Below are positions 8,124-16,960 of a stretch of 64,000 nucleotides of DNA, piece after piece. The translations under genes and the position numbers were made by a program. The notes below the pieces were generated by a model, which ran no database searches, had not been told where the DNA came from, and was given only the letters and a program-made list of their open reading frames with translations. Within the stretch, counting starts at the first letter, position 1. Each line of letters begins with the position of its first letter. The DNA comes from CALJDF01 sp038121105. Its GTDB lineage: Bacteria; Pseudomonadota; Alphaproteobacteria; SHVP01. Location: the NCBI GenBank assembly GCA_038121105.1, contig JAYONB010000005.1:124001-188000 (forward strand), read 5' to 3'.

Positions 8124-9128
8124 TTAGTGCGGTTTTGCGAGGGCTGCACTGTCGGGTAGGTCTTCACCGAACGATCGCTGGTAGTACTCGGCGATCAAGG
8201 TGCGCTCCATCTCGTCGCACTTGTTGGCAAAGGTGAGGCGGAAAGCGAATCCGACATCGCCGAAAATCTGCGAGTTCTCCGCCCAGGTGATCACGGTGCG
8301 TGGCGACATGACCGTTGAAATATCGCCGGACTGAAAGCCGGTACGCGAGAGTTCGGCGACACGCACCATCTTCTCGATCGTCTTGCGGCCGTCGTCGGTG
8401 TCGAATTCCGGGACCTTGGCCAGCACGATGGCTACTTCTTGTTCGAACGGAAGGTAGTTGAGGGTGGCGACCAAGTTCCAGCGGTCCATCTGGCCTTGGT
8501 TGATCTGTTGCGTACCGTGGTAAAGGCCCGTGGTATCCCCCAGACCGATCGTATTGGCCGTCGCGAAGAGACGGAACGCCGGGTGGGGCCGGATCACGCG
8601 GTTCTGGTCAAGCAGGGTCATTTTACCCTCGGCTTCGAGGACACGCTGGATGACGAACATGACATCGGGGCGTCCGGCGTCGTACTCATCGAAGACCAGG
8701 GCCGTCGCGGTCTGGAGTGCCCACGGCAAAATGCCTTCTCGGAATTCCGTGATCTGTTTGCCGTCCCGGATCACAATTGCATCTTTGCCGATTAGATCGA
8801 TCCGGCTGATGTGGCTATCGAGATTCACGCGAATGCAGGGCCAATTGAGGCGTGCCGCGACCTGCTCGATGTGGGTCGACTTGCCGGTCCCGTGAAGGCC
8901 TTGAATCATGACCTTCCGATTGAATTTGAAGCCGGCCAAGATTGCGGTCGTGGTGTCGTGATCGAATTGATAGGCCTCGTCGATGTCCGGGACGTATTCG
9001 TTGGGTCGCGAGAACGCCGGAACAACCAGATCGGTGTCCAAGCCGAATACCTGACGGGCAGAAACGTCGATGTCTGGGATGTGATCGGGGTCTTTGGCTG
9101 CAGCCAAGGTGTTTTCGTTACTCTGCAA
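8124..9128 (-). CDS. cobS: Aerobic cobaltochelatase subunit CobS (AAA+ ATPase)
   Basis: The 334-residue AAA+ ATPase shows the CobS N-terminus (DIDVSARQVFGLDTD), the Walker A motif GLHGTGKSTH, the DLIGKDAIV insert, Walker B LVFDEYDAG and a sensor region with FATANTIGLGDTTG. It powers the CobN-CobS-CobT cobalt chelatase. The start is probably a TTG at 9126-9128, preceded by AGGACG about 8 bases upstream; no ATG is available at the expected N-terminus. The neighbourhood (J-domain protein upstream, bolA divergent, cobT downstream) is a conserved alphaproteobacterial cluster. Confidence 0.95.
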   Translation of the reverse strand: MQSNENTLAAAKDPDHIPDIDVSARQVFGLDTDLVVPAFSRPNEYVPDIDEAYQFDHDTTTAILAGFKFNRKVMIQGLHGTGKSTHIEQVAARLNWPCIRVNLDSHISRIDLIGKDAIVIRDGKQITEFREGILPWALQTATALVFDEYDAGRPDVMFVIQRVLEAEGKMTLLDQNRVIRPHPAFRLFATANTIGLGDTTGLYHGTQQINQGQMDRWNLVATLNYLPFEQEVAIVLAKVPEFDTDDGRKTIEKMVRVAELSRTGFQSGDISTVMSPRTVITWAENSQIFGDVGFAFRLTFANKCDEMERTLIAEYYQRSFGEDLPDSAALAKPH

Positions 9129-9152
9129 CGTCGTCGTCCTAAGTCTGGAGTA

Positions 9153-9728
9153 CTAGGCGTGGCCTGCCGAAACGAGATACGAGTAGGCCTCATTTATTCT
9201 CTTGAGCCGTTCTTCGGCTTCTTTATCGCCCCCGTTTAGGTCGGGATGGAACCGTTTAGCCAGTTCCTTATAGCGGATTTTCACCTCCTGGGGAGAGGCG
9301 TCGGTCGATAGACCGAGGCGGCGTAGAGCCTTGGCCACCGGGGCCGGGACGCGACGTTTTGGGCGGCGAACGGACAGGCTTTCCATGCCCAACGGGTCGT
9401 CGCGAAAGAGCCCGAACTGATCGTCGATTCCATCGAAAATCGCCTTTTTGTCGGCCTTATTGCGGCTCTTGCCGGTTACGCTCCAGGTCGGACGGTGCCA
9501 GGTATTGGTATTGTGGCGGTAGGCCGCAACCTCTTCGTCCGACATGCCTTCGAAGTAATTCCAGGACTTGTTGTATTCCCGCACATGCTTGAGGCAGAAC
9601 CAATGGTATTGGCCGGTTTGGCCGCCCCGCATCGGTGCGCGATGGGTCCCCTCCTCGGCGCACCCTTCGTGGTCGCAGACGCGTTTTGAGGTTGTTTCGC
9701 GGATGGTTTCGCGAGGATCAAAGGTCAT
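9153..9728 (-). CDS. J-domain (DnaJ-like) protein
   Basis: The 191-residue protein has a C-terminal J domain (about residues 128-188): LRRLGLSTDASPQEVKIRYK, the HPD motif in FHPDLNGG, and the closing helix INEAYSYL. The N-terminal half carries a conserved Cys/His region (CDHEGCAEEG, then HWFCLKHVREYN and the WNYFEGMSDEEV stretch) that may bind a metal. It lacks the Gly/Phe and zinc-finger regions of true DnaJ, so it is a specialised Hsp70 co-chaperone. Its place just upstream of cobS on the same strand (24 bases) suggests it helps assemble the chelatase or shares its expression; that is inference. Confidence 0.88.
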   Translation of the reverse strand: MTFDPRETIRETTSKRVCDHEGCAEEGTHRAPMRGGQTGQYHWFCLKHVREYNKSWNYFEGMSDEEVAAYRHNTNTWHRPTWSVTGKSRNKADKKAIFDGIDDQFGLFRDDPLGMESLSVRRPKRRVPAPVAKALRRLGLSTDASPQEVKIRYKELAKRFHPDLNGGDKEAEERLKRINEAYSYLVSAGHA

Positions 9729-9803
9729 CAGTTAAGTATGATGATTCGCATTGGCTCGGGCAAACCAAACCGAGCGTGTTGGTGACAAGAAATAGGGTTA
9801 ACC

Positions 9804-10073
9804 ATGGGCGTGACCATTCGCGATCGAATCCGGACAAAGCTGGCCGTGCTTGAACCGCTCGAATTGGAGCTGGTCGACCAATCCGAAGCCCACCGCGGCC
9901 ATGCGGGGTGGCGCGACGGAGGTGAGACGCATTTCGATCTCCGGGTCGTTTCTGCGGCTTTCAACGGCCTATCACGGGTGCAGCGCCAGCGGTTGGTGCT
10001 GGATAGGCTAAAAGAGGAGTTCGATGCGGGCTTGCACGCTTTGTCTATTCAGGCCCGTGCTCCCGGCGAATAG
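9804..10073 (+). CDS. bolA: BolA-family protein
   Basis: The 89-residue protein matches BolA: IRDRIRTKLA at the N-terminus, LELVDQSEAHRGHAG with the conserved histidines, FDLRVVSAAFNGLSRVQRQR (helix-turn-helix-like KH fold) and a closing ALSIQARAPGE. BolA proteins work with monothiol glutaredoxins in iron-sulfur trafficking and affect cell shape. It is divergent from the J-domain gene across a 75-base gap. It ends 18 bases before the convergent AEC transporter gene. Confidence 0.92.
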   Translation: MGVTIRDRIRTKLAVLEPLELELVDQSEAHRGHAGWRDGGETHFDLRVVSAAFNGLSRVQRQRLVLDRLKEEFDAGLHALSIQARAPGE

Positions 10074-10091
10074 TCCTATTGGCGTAAGGAC

Positions 10092-10970
10092 TCAGAGGAT
10101 GAACGCCAAGAGAAATGGCATCGTCGCAAATGAGATGATCGTCGAGACGATGATGGCGGCGGCAACATCCTGCGGCTCGCGCTTGTATCGCAGGGCAAAA
10201 ACATAGTTGAAAATGGCCACCGGCATGGTCGACTGCAGGATCAGGACGCTCCGGACGATTCCATCCAAGCCGAAAATCTCCGCGACCGCCAAACTTGCCG
10301 CGAGTCCACCGAGAAGCCGTGCTATTGCGAATCCGGCGCTTCGCGTAATGCGCTTGATCCTCATGCGGGCCAGCGACACACCGAGCGTGAGGAGCATGAG
10401 CGGCACGACGAGCGAGGCCAGAAGGTCCACCGTATTGCCGGCCCAATCGGGCAGGGCGGTGCGGGTGGCCATAAAAGGTAACGACAGCAATACGCCCCAA
10501 AGGACGGGCGTTCGAATGAGCTGTTTGGCTTGAATGCCGCCGGCGTGGATCGAAATGCCAACCGTGAATTGGGCAACCGAATGCACCGAGAATGCGGCGA
10601 CGGCGAGGGCGAGCCCTTCGTCTCCGAAAGCGAAGAACGCCAAGGGTATGCCCATGTTGCCCAGGTTGCCGAACATCACCGACGGCAGGTAGGAGGGCAG
10701 CGAGAGCTTGAGAACGTATCGAATGGCGAGCGCACCGACGACGGCCAGGACGAATAGAACGGCGAGATAGGAGCCGGCGATCGCACCGAGCGTCTCGAGC
10801 GAGACGTCCAGCCGGGTCAAAGAAGAGAAGACAAGGCAGGGCGTCGCGATCGTCAGGACGATGCCGGTCACGAAGTCGGTGTCAAAGACGCGCCCGGAGC
10901 GTTCCCAGGCAAATCCGATCGCCGCCGTCAAAAACACCGGTGCGACAATCGCAAAGAGATCGCCGGTCAT
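10092..10970 (-). CDS. AEC (auxin efflux carrier) family transporter
   Basis: The 292-residue membrane protein has about ten hydrophobic helices in two halves of five, the arrangement of the AEC/BART superfamily. The central region with MFGNLGNMGIPLAFFAFG matches the family's broken-helix motif, and the second half contains LASLVVPLMLLTLGVSLA. Characterised relatives move small carboxylates such as malate or malonate; the substrate here cannot be told. It starts at ATG 10968-10970. It is on the same strand as the CorC-like gene, 31 bases downstream of that gene's stop. Confidence 0.85.
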   Translation of the reverse strand: MTGDLFAIVAPVFLTAAIGFAWERSGRVFDTDFVTGIVLTIATPCLVFSSLTRLDVSLETLGAIAGSYLAVLFVLAVVGALAIRYVLKLSLPSYLPSVMFGNLGNMGIPLAFFAFGDEGLALAVAAFSVHSVAQFTVGISIHAGGIQAKQLIRTPVLWGVLLSLPFMATRTALPDWAGNTVDLLASLVVPLMLLTLGVSLARMRIKRITRSAGFAIARLLGGLAASLAVAEIFGLDGIVRSVLILQSTMPVAIFNYVFALRYKREPQDVAAAIIVSTIISFATMPFLLAFIL

Positions 10971-11001
10971 CCGCTCGACCTAAATGTGAGGGTGGACAAC
11001 G

Positions 11002-12273
11002 CTACGGTTTCTTCAGCCGAGTGAGGCGTAGCAGCGTTATCTGGTTTCGTTTGCGCCGAACGATCTCGAATCGTGTGTCGTAATATTGAAAGACTTGCCC
11101 GACATCGGGGATGGATTGCGATTCGTGAATGACGATGCCGGCGACGGTCACGGCTTCTTCGTCGGGGAGCGTCCAACCCAGATCCCGGTTGAGGTCGCGG
11201 ATGGTGACGCTGCCCTCGACGACCACGCTGCCGTCGGGTTGGGCGCGAATGCCGCGATGGGCCACGTCGTACTCGTCGGCGATCGGCCCGACGATCTCCT
11301 CAAGGATGTCTTCCAACGTGACCATGCCCATCAGCGCCCCGTATTCGTCGACAACCAGCGCAAAATGCTGACGACGATCGCGGAACGCGGCCATCTGCTC
11401 GATCAACGTGGTGGTCTCCGGAATGAACCAGGGTTCGGCAGCAATCTCCAAGGGGTCGATCGTGGAGCCGTCGCCGCCCGCGGCGACCAGGGCCCGGAGT
11501 ACGTCTTTGGCGTGAAGGACGCCGACGATATTCTCAGGCTCGTCCTTCCACAGCGGAAGCCGTGTGTAGGGGCTGTTCAGTACTTCCTTAACGATGTCGG
11601 CCGCTGCCCCGCCGCCATCGACCATTGTCATATTACTGCGGTGGATCATCACATCTTGCACGCTGGTTTCGCTGAGATCGAAAATGCCGTGCAGCATGTC
11701 GCTTTCGTGCTTTACGAGGCCGCCTTCTTCGGCGTGGATCTGGATCGCGCTGCGAAGTTCCTCCTGTGGCGATACGAGCAACGCCCGCGCGTCTCTCTCC
11801 GCGCCAAACAGTCGCAACGTCAGGGCGACGACCCGTTCGACGGCAAGGACAAACGGGGTTAGCCCAATAACCGTCCACCGAATGATCGGGGCGACGCGAA
11901 GCGAGGTACGGGTCGGGTGACGCAGGGCATAGGTTTTCGGCAGAACCTCGGCAAAAACGAGCACGAGCGCGGTCATCAGGATTGTGGCGTAGGCGACGCC
12001 GGCATCGCCGAAGCGGTCGATTAAGACGCTAGTGGCGAGTGCGGATGCCAAGATGTTGACCAGATTGTTGCCCAGAAGAATCGAACCGATGAGGCGTTCT
12101 CGCGCTTCGATCAACCGAATGACTGTCTTGGCTCTTTGGTTTCCTTGTTTTTCAAGGTGCATCACGCGGGGTCGCGACGCGGCGGTTAGGGCCGTTTCGG
12201 AACCCGAGAACAAGCCAGAGAGAAACAGCAGCGCGACGATCGCAATCACCGTGATGATGATTTCAATGCTCAT
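11002..12273 (-). CDS. CNNM/CorC-family membrane protein with CBS domains
   Basis: The 423-residue protein has an N-terminal CNNM (DUF21) membrane domain of about 190 residues that includes LFSGSETALTAASR and LVFAEVLPKTYALRHP. A pair of CBS domains follows (about residues 205-330, with VQDVMIHRSNMTMVD and EYGALMGMVTLEDILEEIVG), then a C-terminal CorC/HlyC domain with PDGSVVVEGSVTIRDLNRDLGW. Relatives are linked to Mg2+ or Co2+ handling; the name hemolysin is historical. It starts at ATG 12271-12273, 8 bases after the aroB stop, so it is likely the third gene of an aroK-aroB operon. Confidence 0.9.
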   Translation of the reverse strand: MSIEIIITVIAIVALLFLSGLFSGSETALTAASRPRVMHLEKQGNQRAKTVIRLIEARERLIGSILLGNNLVNILASALATSVLIDRFGDAGVAYATILMTALVLVFAEVLPKTYALRHPTRTSLRVAPIIRWTVIGLTPFVLAVERVVALTLRLFGAERDARALLVSPQEELRSAIQIHAEEGGLVKHESDMLHGIFDLSETSVQDVMIHRSNMTMVDGGGAAADIVKEVLNSPYTRLPLWKDEPENIVGVLHAKDVLRALVAAGGDGSTIDPLEIAAEPWFIPETTTLIEQMAAFRDRRQHFALVVDEYGALMGMVTLEDILEEIVGPIADEYDVAHRGIRAQPDGSVVVEGSVTIRDLNRDLGWTLPDEEAVTVAGIVIHESQSIPDVGQVFQYYDTRFEIVRRKRNQITLLRLTRLKKP

Positions 12274-12281
12274 ACCAGGGC

Positions 12282-13388
12282 CTAAGCAGCGCCGCCGGCG
12301 CGAAGCGCGTCCAGCACGGCATCGGGCGGAATCTGACGTTCAAGGTGCGCGGCGCCAATTGCCTGGCAAAGCACAAAGGTAATGTGACCAGCCTCGACCT
12401 TCTTGTCTTGCGCCATATGAGCGTACAAGTTTTCGGCTGTCGCTCTGATTCCTAGGTTCTTCAACGAGGTTGGCAGGCCCAGCGAAGAGAGATGGGTGCC
12501 CACCCGATCGACTTCTTCAAACCCGATCGATCGCGAAAGGTTGAGAGCCATCATCATGCCGACGGCGACCGCTTCGCCATGAAGGACGCGACCGTCATAT
12601 CCGGCTTCGGCTTCGATCGCATGGCCGAACGTGTGTCCGAGGTTGAGCAGCGCTCTTGTCCCTGAGGTTTCGCGTTCGTCGCGTTCCACGATCGCCGCCT
12701 TGGCGCGGCAACTGACCGAGACCGCGTGCTGGGTCGCTTTCGTTTCCCTGTTGAGAACGGCATCGCCGTTGCTTTCGAGCCATCCGAAGAAGTCCGCGTC
12801 GGCAATCAATCCATACTTGACCACTTCGGCATAGCCGGCACGCATTTGTCGGTCCGGTAGAGAATCAAGCGTATCGAGGTCGATCATCACCATCGCCGGC
12901 TGGTGAAAGGCACCCACCAAATTCTTTCCTTGCCGCGTATTGATCCCTGTCTTGCCGCCGACGGAGCTATCGACCTGCGACAACAGGGTCGTCGGAATCT
13001 GAACGACGCCGACGCCTCGGCGCAAAATACTCGCAGCGAATCCCGCAAGGTCTCCCACGACGCCACCGCCCAAAGCGACGACAACGTCGTTGCGTTCGAT
13101 CTCTGACTCCAAGAGCGCATCGAGAACGTGTTCGAGTTGCTGAAAGTTCTTTGTCGATTCGCTTGCCGGAATGACGATGCGGCTAGCTTTGATGCTTGCC
13201 GCCGCGCAGCTCTCGGCCACCTGCTCAAGGTAATGAGGTGCGACGACCTCGTCCGTTACGATCGCGCATTTCTTCGCGCGCATCTGCGCCGCGATCGCGG
13301 TGCCCACTTCCTGCAACAATCCACGTCCGATCGTGATGTCGTAGTGTTTTCCCGGCAGCCCGACTTGCACAACATCCAGTACGTTCAT
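12282..13388 (-). CDS. aroB: 3-dehydroquinate synthase
   Basis: The 368-residue enzyme makes 3-dehydroquinate from DAHP, the second step of the shikimate pathway, using NAD and a divalent metal. The key stretch is GGGVVGDLAGFAAS, with IPTTLLSQVDSSVGGKTGIN following. Metal ligands appear in AGYAEVVKYG (Glu), NLGHTFGHAIE (His) and LHGEAVAVGM (His). The ATG at 13386-13388 overlaps the aroK stop by 4 bases (ATGA), indicating translational coupling. Confidence 0.96.
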   Translation of the reverse strand: MNVLDVVQVGLPGKHYDITIGRGLLQEVGTAIAAQMRAKKCAIVTDEVVAPHYLEQVAESCAAASIKASRIVIPASESTKNFQQLEHVLDALLESEIERNDVVVALGGGVVGDLAGFAASILRRGVGVVQIPTTLLSQVDSSVGGKTGINTRQGKNLVGAFHQPAMVMIDLDTLDSLPDRQMRAGYAEVVKYGLIADADFFGWLESNGDAVLNRETKATQHAVSVSCRAKAAIVERDERETSGTRALLNLGHTFGHAIEAEAGYDGRVLHGEAVAVGMMMALNLSRSIGFEEVDRVGTHLSSLGLPTSLKNLGIRATAENLYAHMAQDKKVEAGHITFVLCQAIGAAHLERQIPPDAVLDALRAGGAA

Positions 13389-13948
13389 GGCGAGGTGCCC
13401 GCTCGAGCGTCGATCTCCGCGACGATCGCATCTACGACCCTTTCGATGGCGGTGTCGCCGCTGTCGACGACGATGTCGGCTTCGGCGTAAATCGGGTCCC
13501 GTTCGATCATAAGTTTTTCTAGGGTGCTTCGCCGATCGCCGTTCTTGAGCAGGGGTCTGTTGTCGTTGCGCTTGACCCTTTTGAGGATGGTGTCCAGGTC
13601 AGTGCGAAGCCATACCGATAGCGCCTTTCCACGAATCCGCCTGCGCGTCTCGGGGTCGATAAAGGCGCCGCCGCCGGTTGAGATCACCTTTGGGGGGCCC
13701 TCTAACATCCGTTTGATGACCCGGCGTTCTCCTTGGCGAAAGGAGTCTTCACCATGGAACTCGAAGATGTCCGTTATCGAACACCCCGCCGCTTTTTCGA
13801 TCTCGGTATCCGCATCGGCAAAGGGCAGGCCTAAGCGCTTGGCTAGTCTGCGCCCGACGGTACTCTTGCCAGCTCCCATCAGGCCGACCAGCACCACGGC
13901 CTGTGCCGGCGGCATATCCCTGCCGCCACGGTTTGCGTTACGTCCCAT
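13385..13948 (-). CDS. aroK: Shikimate kinase
   Basis: The 187-residue kinase phosphorylates shikimate with ATP. It has the Walker A motif GLMGAGKST, the shikimate-binding DADTEIE and GGGAF motifs, and the lid region NDNRPLL. The frame opens at ATG 13948. A second in-frame ATG at 13915 (MPPAQAVVLVG) has a purine-rich GGCAGGGAT just before it and would remove an 11-residue tail that the family does not need, so it may be the real start. aroB overlaps its stop codon. Confidence 0.95.
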   Translation of the reverse strand: MGRNANRGGRDMPPAQAVVLVGLMGAGKSTVGRRLAKRLGLPFADADTEIEKAAGCSITDIFEFHGEDSFRQGERRVIKRMLEGPPKVISTGGGAFIDPETRRRIRGKALSVWLRTDLDTILKRVKRNDNRPLLKNGDRRSTLEKLMIERDPIYAEADIVVDSGDTAIERVVDAIVAEIDARAGTSP

Positions 13949-14025
13949 GAACTCGACTGCTACCGATGCTGGTTTGAAAGCGAAATCTGCACTAAGTAGA
14001 ATGCCGTATCATCGCCATAATTTGG

Positions 14026-14044
14026 CAAGATTATACCTATCTTG
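14026..14044. promoter_or_regulatory. Inverted repeat in the aroK / small-protein intergenic region
   Basis: CAAGAT (14026-14031) and ATCTTG (14039-14044) are perfect 6-bp arms around TATACCT. The repeat lies in the 147-base gap between the divergent aroK and the 46-residue membrane protein gene and overlaps a TTATAC that could serve as a -10 box. It may be an operator. Nothing else is visible in this gap. Confidence 0.3.
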
Positions 14045-14095
14045 GCGCGGTGCGTTGAAGTGTCGTGTTAAGAGTTGAGGTCAGGATCACCACCG

Positions 14096-14236
14096 ATGTC
14101 TGTTGCGTCCAAACTGACGATCTTATTGATCTTGGTGCTCGTCGGGGGTGGGGCGGTTTTCCTGGCGACGTGGGATATCCCCGCACCCACTCGGCAGGTT
14201 GAGAAGACCCTTCCCGACAACCGGTTTCCTCGGTAG
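14096..14236 (+). CDS. Small single-pass membrane protein (46 residues)
   Basis: The ATG at 14096 opens a 46-residue frame: a short start (MSVASK), one transmembrane helix (about residues 7-25, LTILLILVLVGGGAVFLATW), and a cytosol- or periplasm-facing tail with DIPAPTRQVEKTLPDNRFPR. I recall similar small proteins with the ATWDIPAPT...VEK...LP.DRFP pattern before xerD-accA in related alphaproteobacteria, and that constancy supports a real gene. Only 4 bases separate its stop from the ATG of the next gene, so the two are probably co-translated. The function is unknown. Confidence 0.7.
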   Translation: MSVASKLTILLILVLVGGGAVFLATWDIPAPTRQVEKTLPDNRFPR

Positions 14237-14240
14237 CCGA

Positions 14241-16031
14241 ATGAATCACCAGGCTAGACGAAGCGTTTGGCGGGCGGGTCTCGTCCTGGTCTCTTTGGCC
14301 GCTTTTTCACCGGCAGTCGGGCAGCAAGCAACCGAAAATGGCCCAATCCGGCTTGTGCCCTCCAACCAGGCACCAGCGACAAATGCCGCCGAAAGCCCGC
14401 CTCCTGGACAAGCTGCGCCGCGGCCTGCCGATACCTCGGTTGCCGTGATTGCACTGGATCGGCCCGATCCCTCGTCGGTGGGGGTGTTGACCGCCGCTGA
14501 GGGCGGTTTCGAGGTGTCACTTTGGGCCGGCTCTCGACGGTCCCTTGTCGAGGCCCTGTTGCCGCGGATTCCGGCCGTGACGCCGTCCCGTGCGCTCCAG
14601 TCATTGCGAAAAAGGCTTCTGTTGACGACGGCTCAGGTGCCGTCCGGCGTGTCGGCGGCGCCCAGTTTCCTGGGCCTGCGCGTTGAGCGCCTTGCGGCTG
14701 CGGGTGACTACCCTTCGGCGCTCGCGCTCGCCGCTTTGGCGCCGCCGCAGATTGACGATCCAGCCCTCGACATCGTTCGCGTTGAGGGCGCGCTTCTGAG
14801 TGGCAACCACCAGAACGCCTGCGAGGTTGTCGAGGCGGTCTTGGCGACCGGTCGCCGCTCGCCCTACTGGGTGCGTCGTCTGGCTTTCTGCCGCGTGCTC
14901 GAGGGCGATTTGGAACGCGCCGTGCTTACGGCGGCGGTCCTACGCGAGTTTCCCGGCGAACCAGATGCCTTATTCGACCAACTGCTGACGGTGCTGGCGG
15001 ACGGCACGGACGCCCCAGTCGTCTCGACAACGCCTCTGACGCCACTTCATTTCGCCATGATCCGTGCGGCTCGCCGGGCGTTACCTGACAGTGCGGCCGA
15101 TACCACCGATCCGGCGATGCTGCGGGCGATTGCGACGTCGGCGAACGCTTCGATCGAGGCCCGTCTGCGCGCAGCAGAAGCGGCCGAGATCGCGGGGGTT
15201 CTCTCGCCCGAATCGCTGGCGCAGGTTTACGCAAGTATCGCGTTCAACGATGTCCAGCGAGCCAACGTTCTGTCTGCGGCGCTCGATATGCCACGCCCAT
15301 TCGCAAATGCGCTGTTGTTTCAGGCGGCCGTCGCAGAGGAGATTCCGGCGGCTCAGGCAGAGGCTTTGCAGACGGCGTTGAGATTGGCGAACGTTCGGGC
15401 CCACGGCATGATCGCGCGCGTCAATGCAGATCGACTGGCGGCTTTGACGCCGAGTTCCGACCTCATGTGGTTTGGCAATGATGCCGGTCTGGCTTTGCTT
15501 CATGCCGATCGAAAAAAGGGCGCGCGGGCTTGGTTCGACACGGCGCGGCAGATCGTGTCGGAGTCCCAGCCCGATGCGGCGGCGGCAGTATTAGGGCTTT
15601 GGGCTCCGCTGACGGTTAGCATGACGGAAGATCCTCTGCCGTGGGTACCCTCGGCGCTTGCCGAATGGTGGGATGGCGTTGCCAGTATTGACCTCGACCG
15701 AGCCCAGGGTCTCGGTGCCGTAGCGTTCGCCGCGTTCGACGCGGTGGGGTTGGTTGTTCCCGATGAGACATGGGACGCGTTCACGGTAATGACTAAGCCG
15801 GTTCTGGTGCAACGCCCTTCGTTGGGTGCGTTGAGAGGTCTTCACGCGGCGGCAAGGGGCGGTCGTGTGGGTGAGACAGTATTGTTCGCTCTGGTGATCC
15901 TGGGGGAAGCGCATCCCGCCGAGGTTGATGCTGGCACCCTATCGCGCGTCATTGCGGCCCTTGCCGAGGTCGGTTTGAGCGATGATGCAAGGGCGTTGGC
16001 ACTCGAAGCGATTGTCGGCCGGAGTCTCTAG
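14241..16031 (+). CDS. Large secreted/periplasmic protein of unknown function
   Basis: This 596-residue protein begins with a signal peptide (MNHQARRSVWRAGLVLVSLAAFSPAVGQ), so the ATG at 14241 is chosen over an open upstream extension. After a Pro/Ala-rich linker (about residues 35-75), the rest is rich in alanine and leucine and looks all-helical, with repeat-like units such as ALALAALAPPQIDDPALDI and AACR-type helical pairs, reminiscent of TPR or solenoid folds. No enzyme motif is visible. It sits between the small membrane protein (4 bases) and xerD (2 bases). This layout suggests a tightly linked operon. Proteins in this position in related genomes carry uninformative names. Confidence 0.7.
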   Translation: MNHQARRSVWRAGLVLVSLAAFSPAVGQQATENGPIRLVPSNQAPATNAAESPPPGQAAPRPADTSVAVIALDRPDPSSVGVLTAAEGGFEVSLWAGSRRSLVEALLPRIPAVTPSRALQSLRKRLLLTTAQVPSGVSAAPSFLGLRVERLAAAGDYPSALALAALAPPQIDDPALDIVRVEGALLSGNHQNACEVVEAVLATGRRSPYWVRRLAFCRVLEGDLERAVLTAAVLREFPGEPDALFDQLLTVLADGTDAPVVSTTPLTPLHFAMIRAARRALPDSAADTTDPAMLRAIATSANASIEARLRAAEAAEIAGVLSPESLAQVYASIAFNDVQRANVLSAALDMPRPFANALLFQAAVAEEIPAAQAEALQTALRLANVRAHGMIARVNADRLAALTPSSDLMWFGNDAGLALLHADRKKGARAWFDTARQIVSESQPDAAAAVLGLWAPLTVSMTEDPLPWVPSALAEWWDGVASIDLDRAQGLGAVAFAAFDAVGLVVPDETWDAFTVMTKPVLVQRPSLGALRGLHAAARGGRVGETVLFALVILGEAHPAEVDAGTLSRVIAALAEVGLSDDARALALEAIVGRSL

Positions 16032-16033
16032 AA

Positions 16034-16960
16034 ATGTCGCGCGGTCGAAGCGCTGAAAACCTGATCGACCAATTCCTCGAAATGATCTCTGCAGAGCAGG
16101 GCGCGTCGCCTCGGACGCTTGAAGCCTATGGTCGCGACCTACGCGCTTTCGCGGCGTTTTTGCTACACCACCGCGACGATGCAGCTTCGTGCGATGTGGC
16201 TCGCCTAAGGACGTTTGTGGCCGACCTTGGGTCGCGCGGCATGACGCCAGCCACCATTTCGCGGAAAATTTCGACCCTTCGTCAGTTTTTCAAGTTCCTT
16301 GTCCTCGAAGGGGTGCGTGGCGATGACCCTTCGCTCTTGATCGACGCGCCGCGCCAGGGGCGGTCGCTCCCGCGCGTCTTATCTGATCATGAAGTCGAGG
16401 CGCTATTGGTGGAGGCGAGGAATGGAACCGGGCCCGAAGCGCTGCGAACGAGCGCGCTGGTTGAATTGCTCTATGCCTGCGGCCTTCGGGTGAGCGAACT
16501 CGTAGGATTGCCGCTTGCGCGCATCGACCTTGACGCGGAACTGGTGCTGGTTGTCGGAAAAGGCGGTCGGCAGCGCTATGTCCCGATCGGCGAATCGGCG
16601 GCGGCGGCGATCAAGTCCTATCTAGCGGTGCGTGATGGATTCCTGCCCAACGATCAAGAGTCGCCCTGGCTTTTTCCCTCGCGCGGCAAAAGCGGGCACC
16701 TATCTCGTCAACGTTTTGCGCAGGTTCTCGACGACCTTGCGATTCGGGCAGGTGTTGACCCGCGCCGAATTTCCCCGCACGTATTGCGTCATGCGTTCGC
16801 GTCACAACTCCTCGCCAACGGGGCCGATCTGCGTTCGGTTCAGCAGATGCTGGGGCATGCCGACATATCCACAACGCAGATTTACACCCATGTCCTGGAA
16901 GAGCGACTGAAACAGACCGTGGCGGCACATCATCCCCTCGCAAAAGAAACGGTTGCCTGA
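16034..16960 (+). CDS. xerD: Site-specific tyrosine recombinase XerD
   Basis: The 308-residue recombinase has a SAM-like N-terminal DNA-binding domain (about residues 8-95) and a catalytic domain with all expected residues: R152 (CGLRVSEL), K176 (GKGG), H249 and R252 (SPHVLRH), H275 (LGHADI) and nucleophile Y284 (TQIYTH). With XerC it resolves chromosome dimers at dif. The neighbours (accA directly downstream, the secreted protein upstream) are those of the core chromosomal xerD, not of a phage integrase. XerC and XerD are hard to tell apart by eye, so the letter relies partly on context. Confidence 0.9.
   Translation: MSRGRSAENLIDQFLEMISAEQGASPRTLEAYGRDLRAFAAFLLHHRDDAASCDVARLRTFVADLGSRGMTPATISRKISTLRQFFKFLVLEGVRGDDPSLLIDAPRQGRSLPRVLSDHEVEALLVEARNGTGPEALRTSALVELLYACGLRVSELVGLPLARIDLDAELVLVVGKGGRQRYVPIGESAAAAIKSYLAVRDGFLPNDQESPWLFPSRGKSGHLSRQRFAQVLDDLAIRAGVDPRRISPHVLRHAFASQLLANGADLRSVQQMLGHADISTTQIYTHVLEERLKQTVAAHHPLAKETVA

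Noticed and set aside
6279..9152. Cobalamin riboswitch before cobS or cobT
   Set aside because: The gaps are only 3-24 bases, too short, and no B12-box-like sequence is seen.
16034..16960. Tyrosine recombinase as a sign of a phage or integrative element
   Set aside because: The neighbours are core genes (accA follows at once), there are no phage genes or attachment repeats, and the protein fits XerD.
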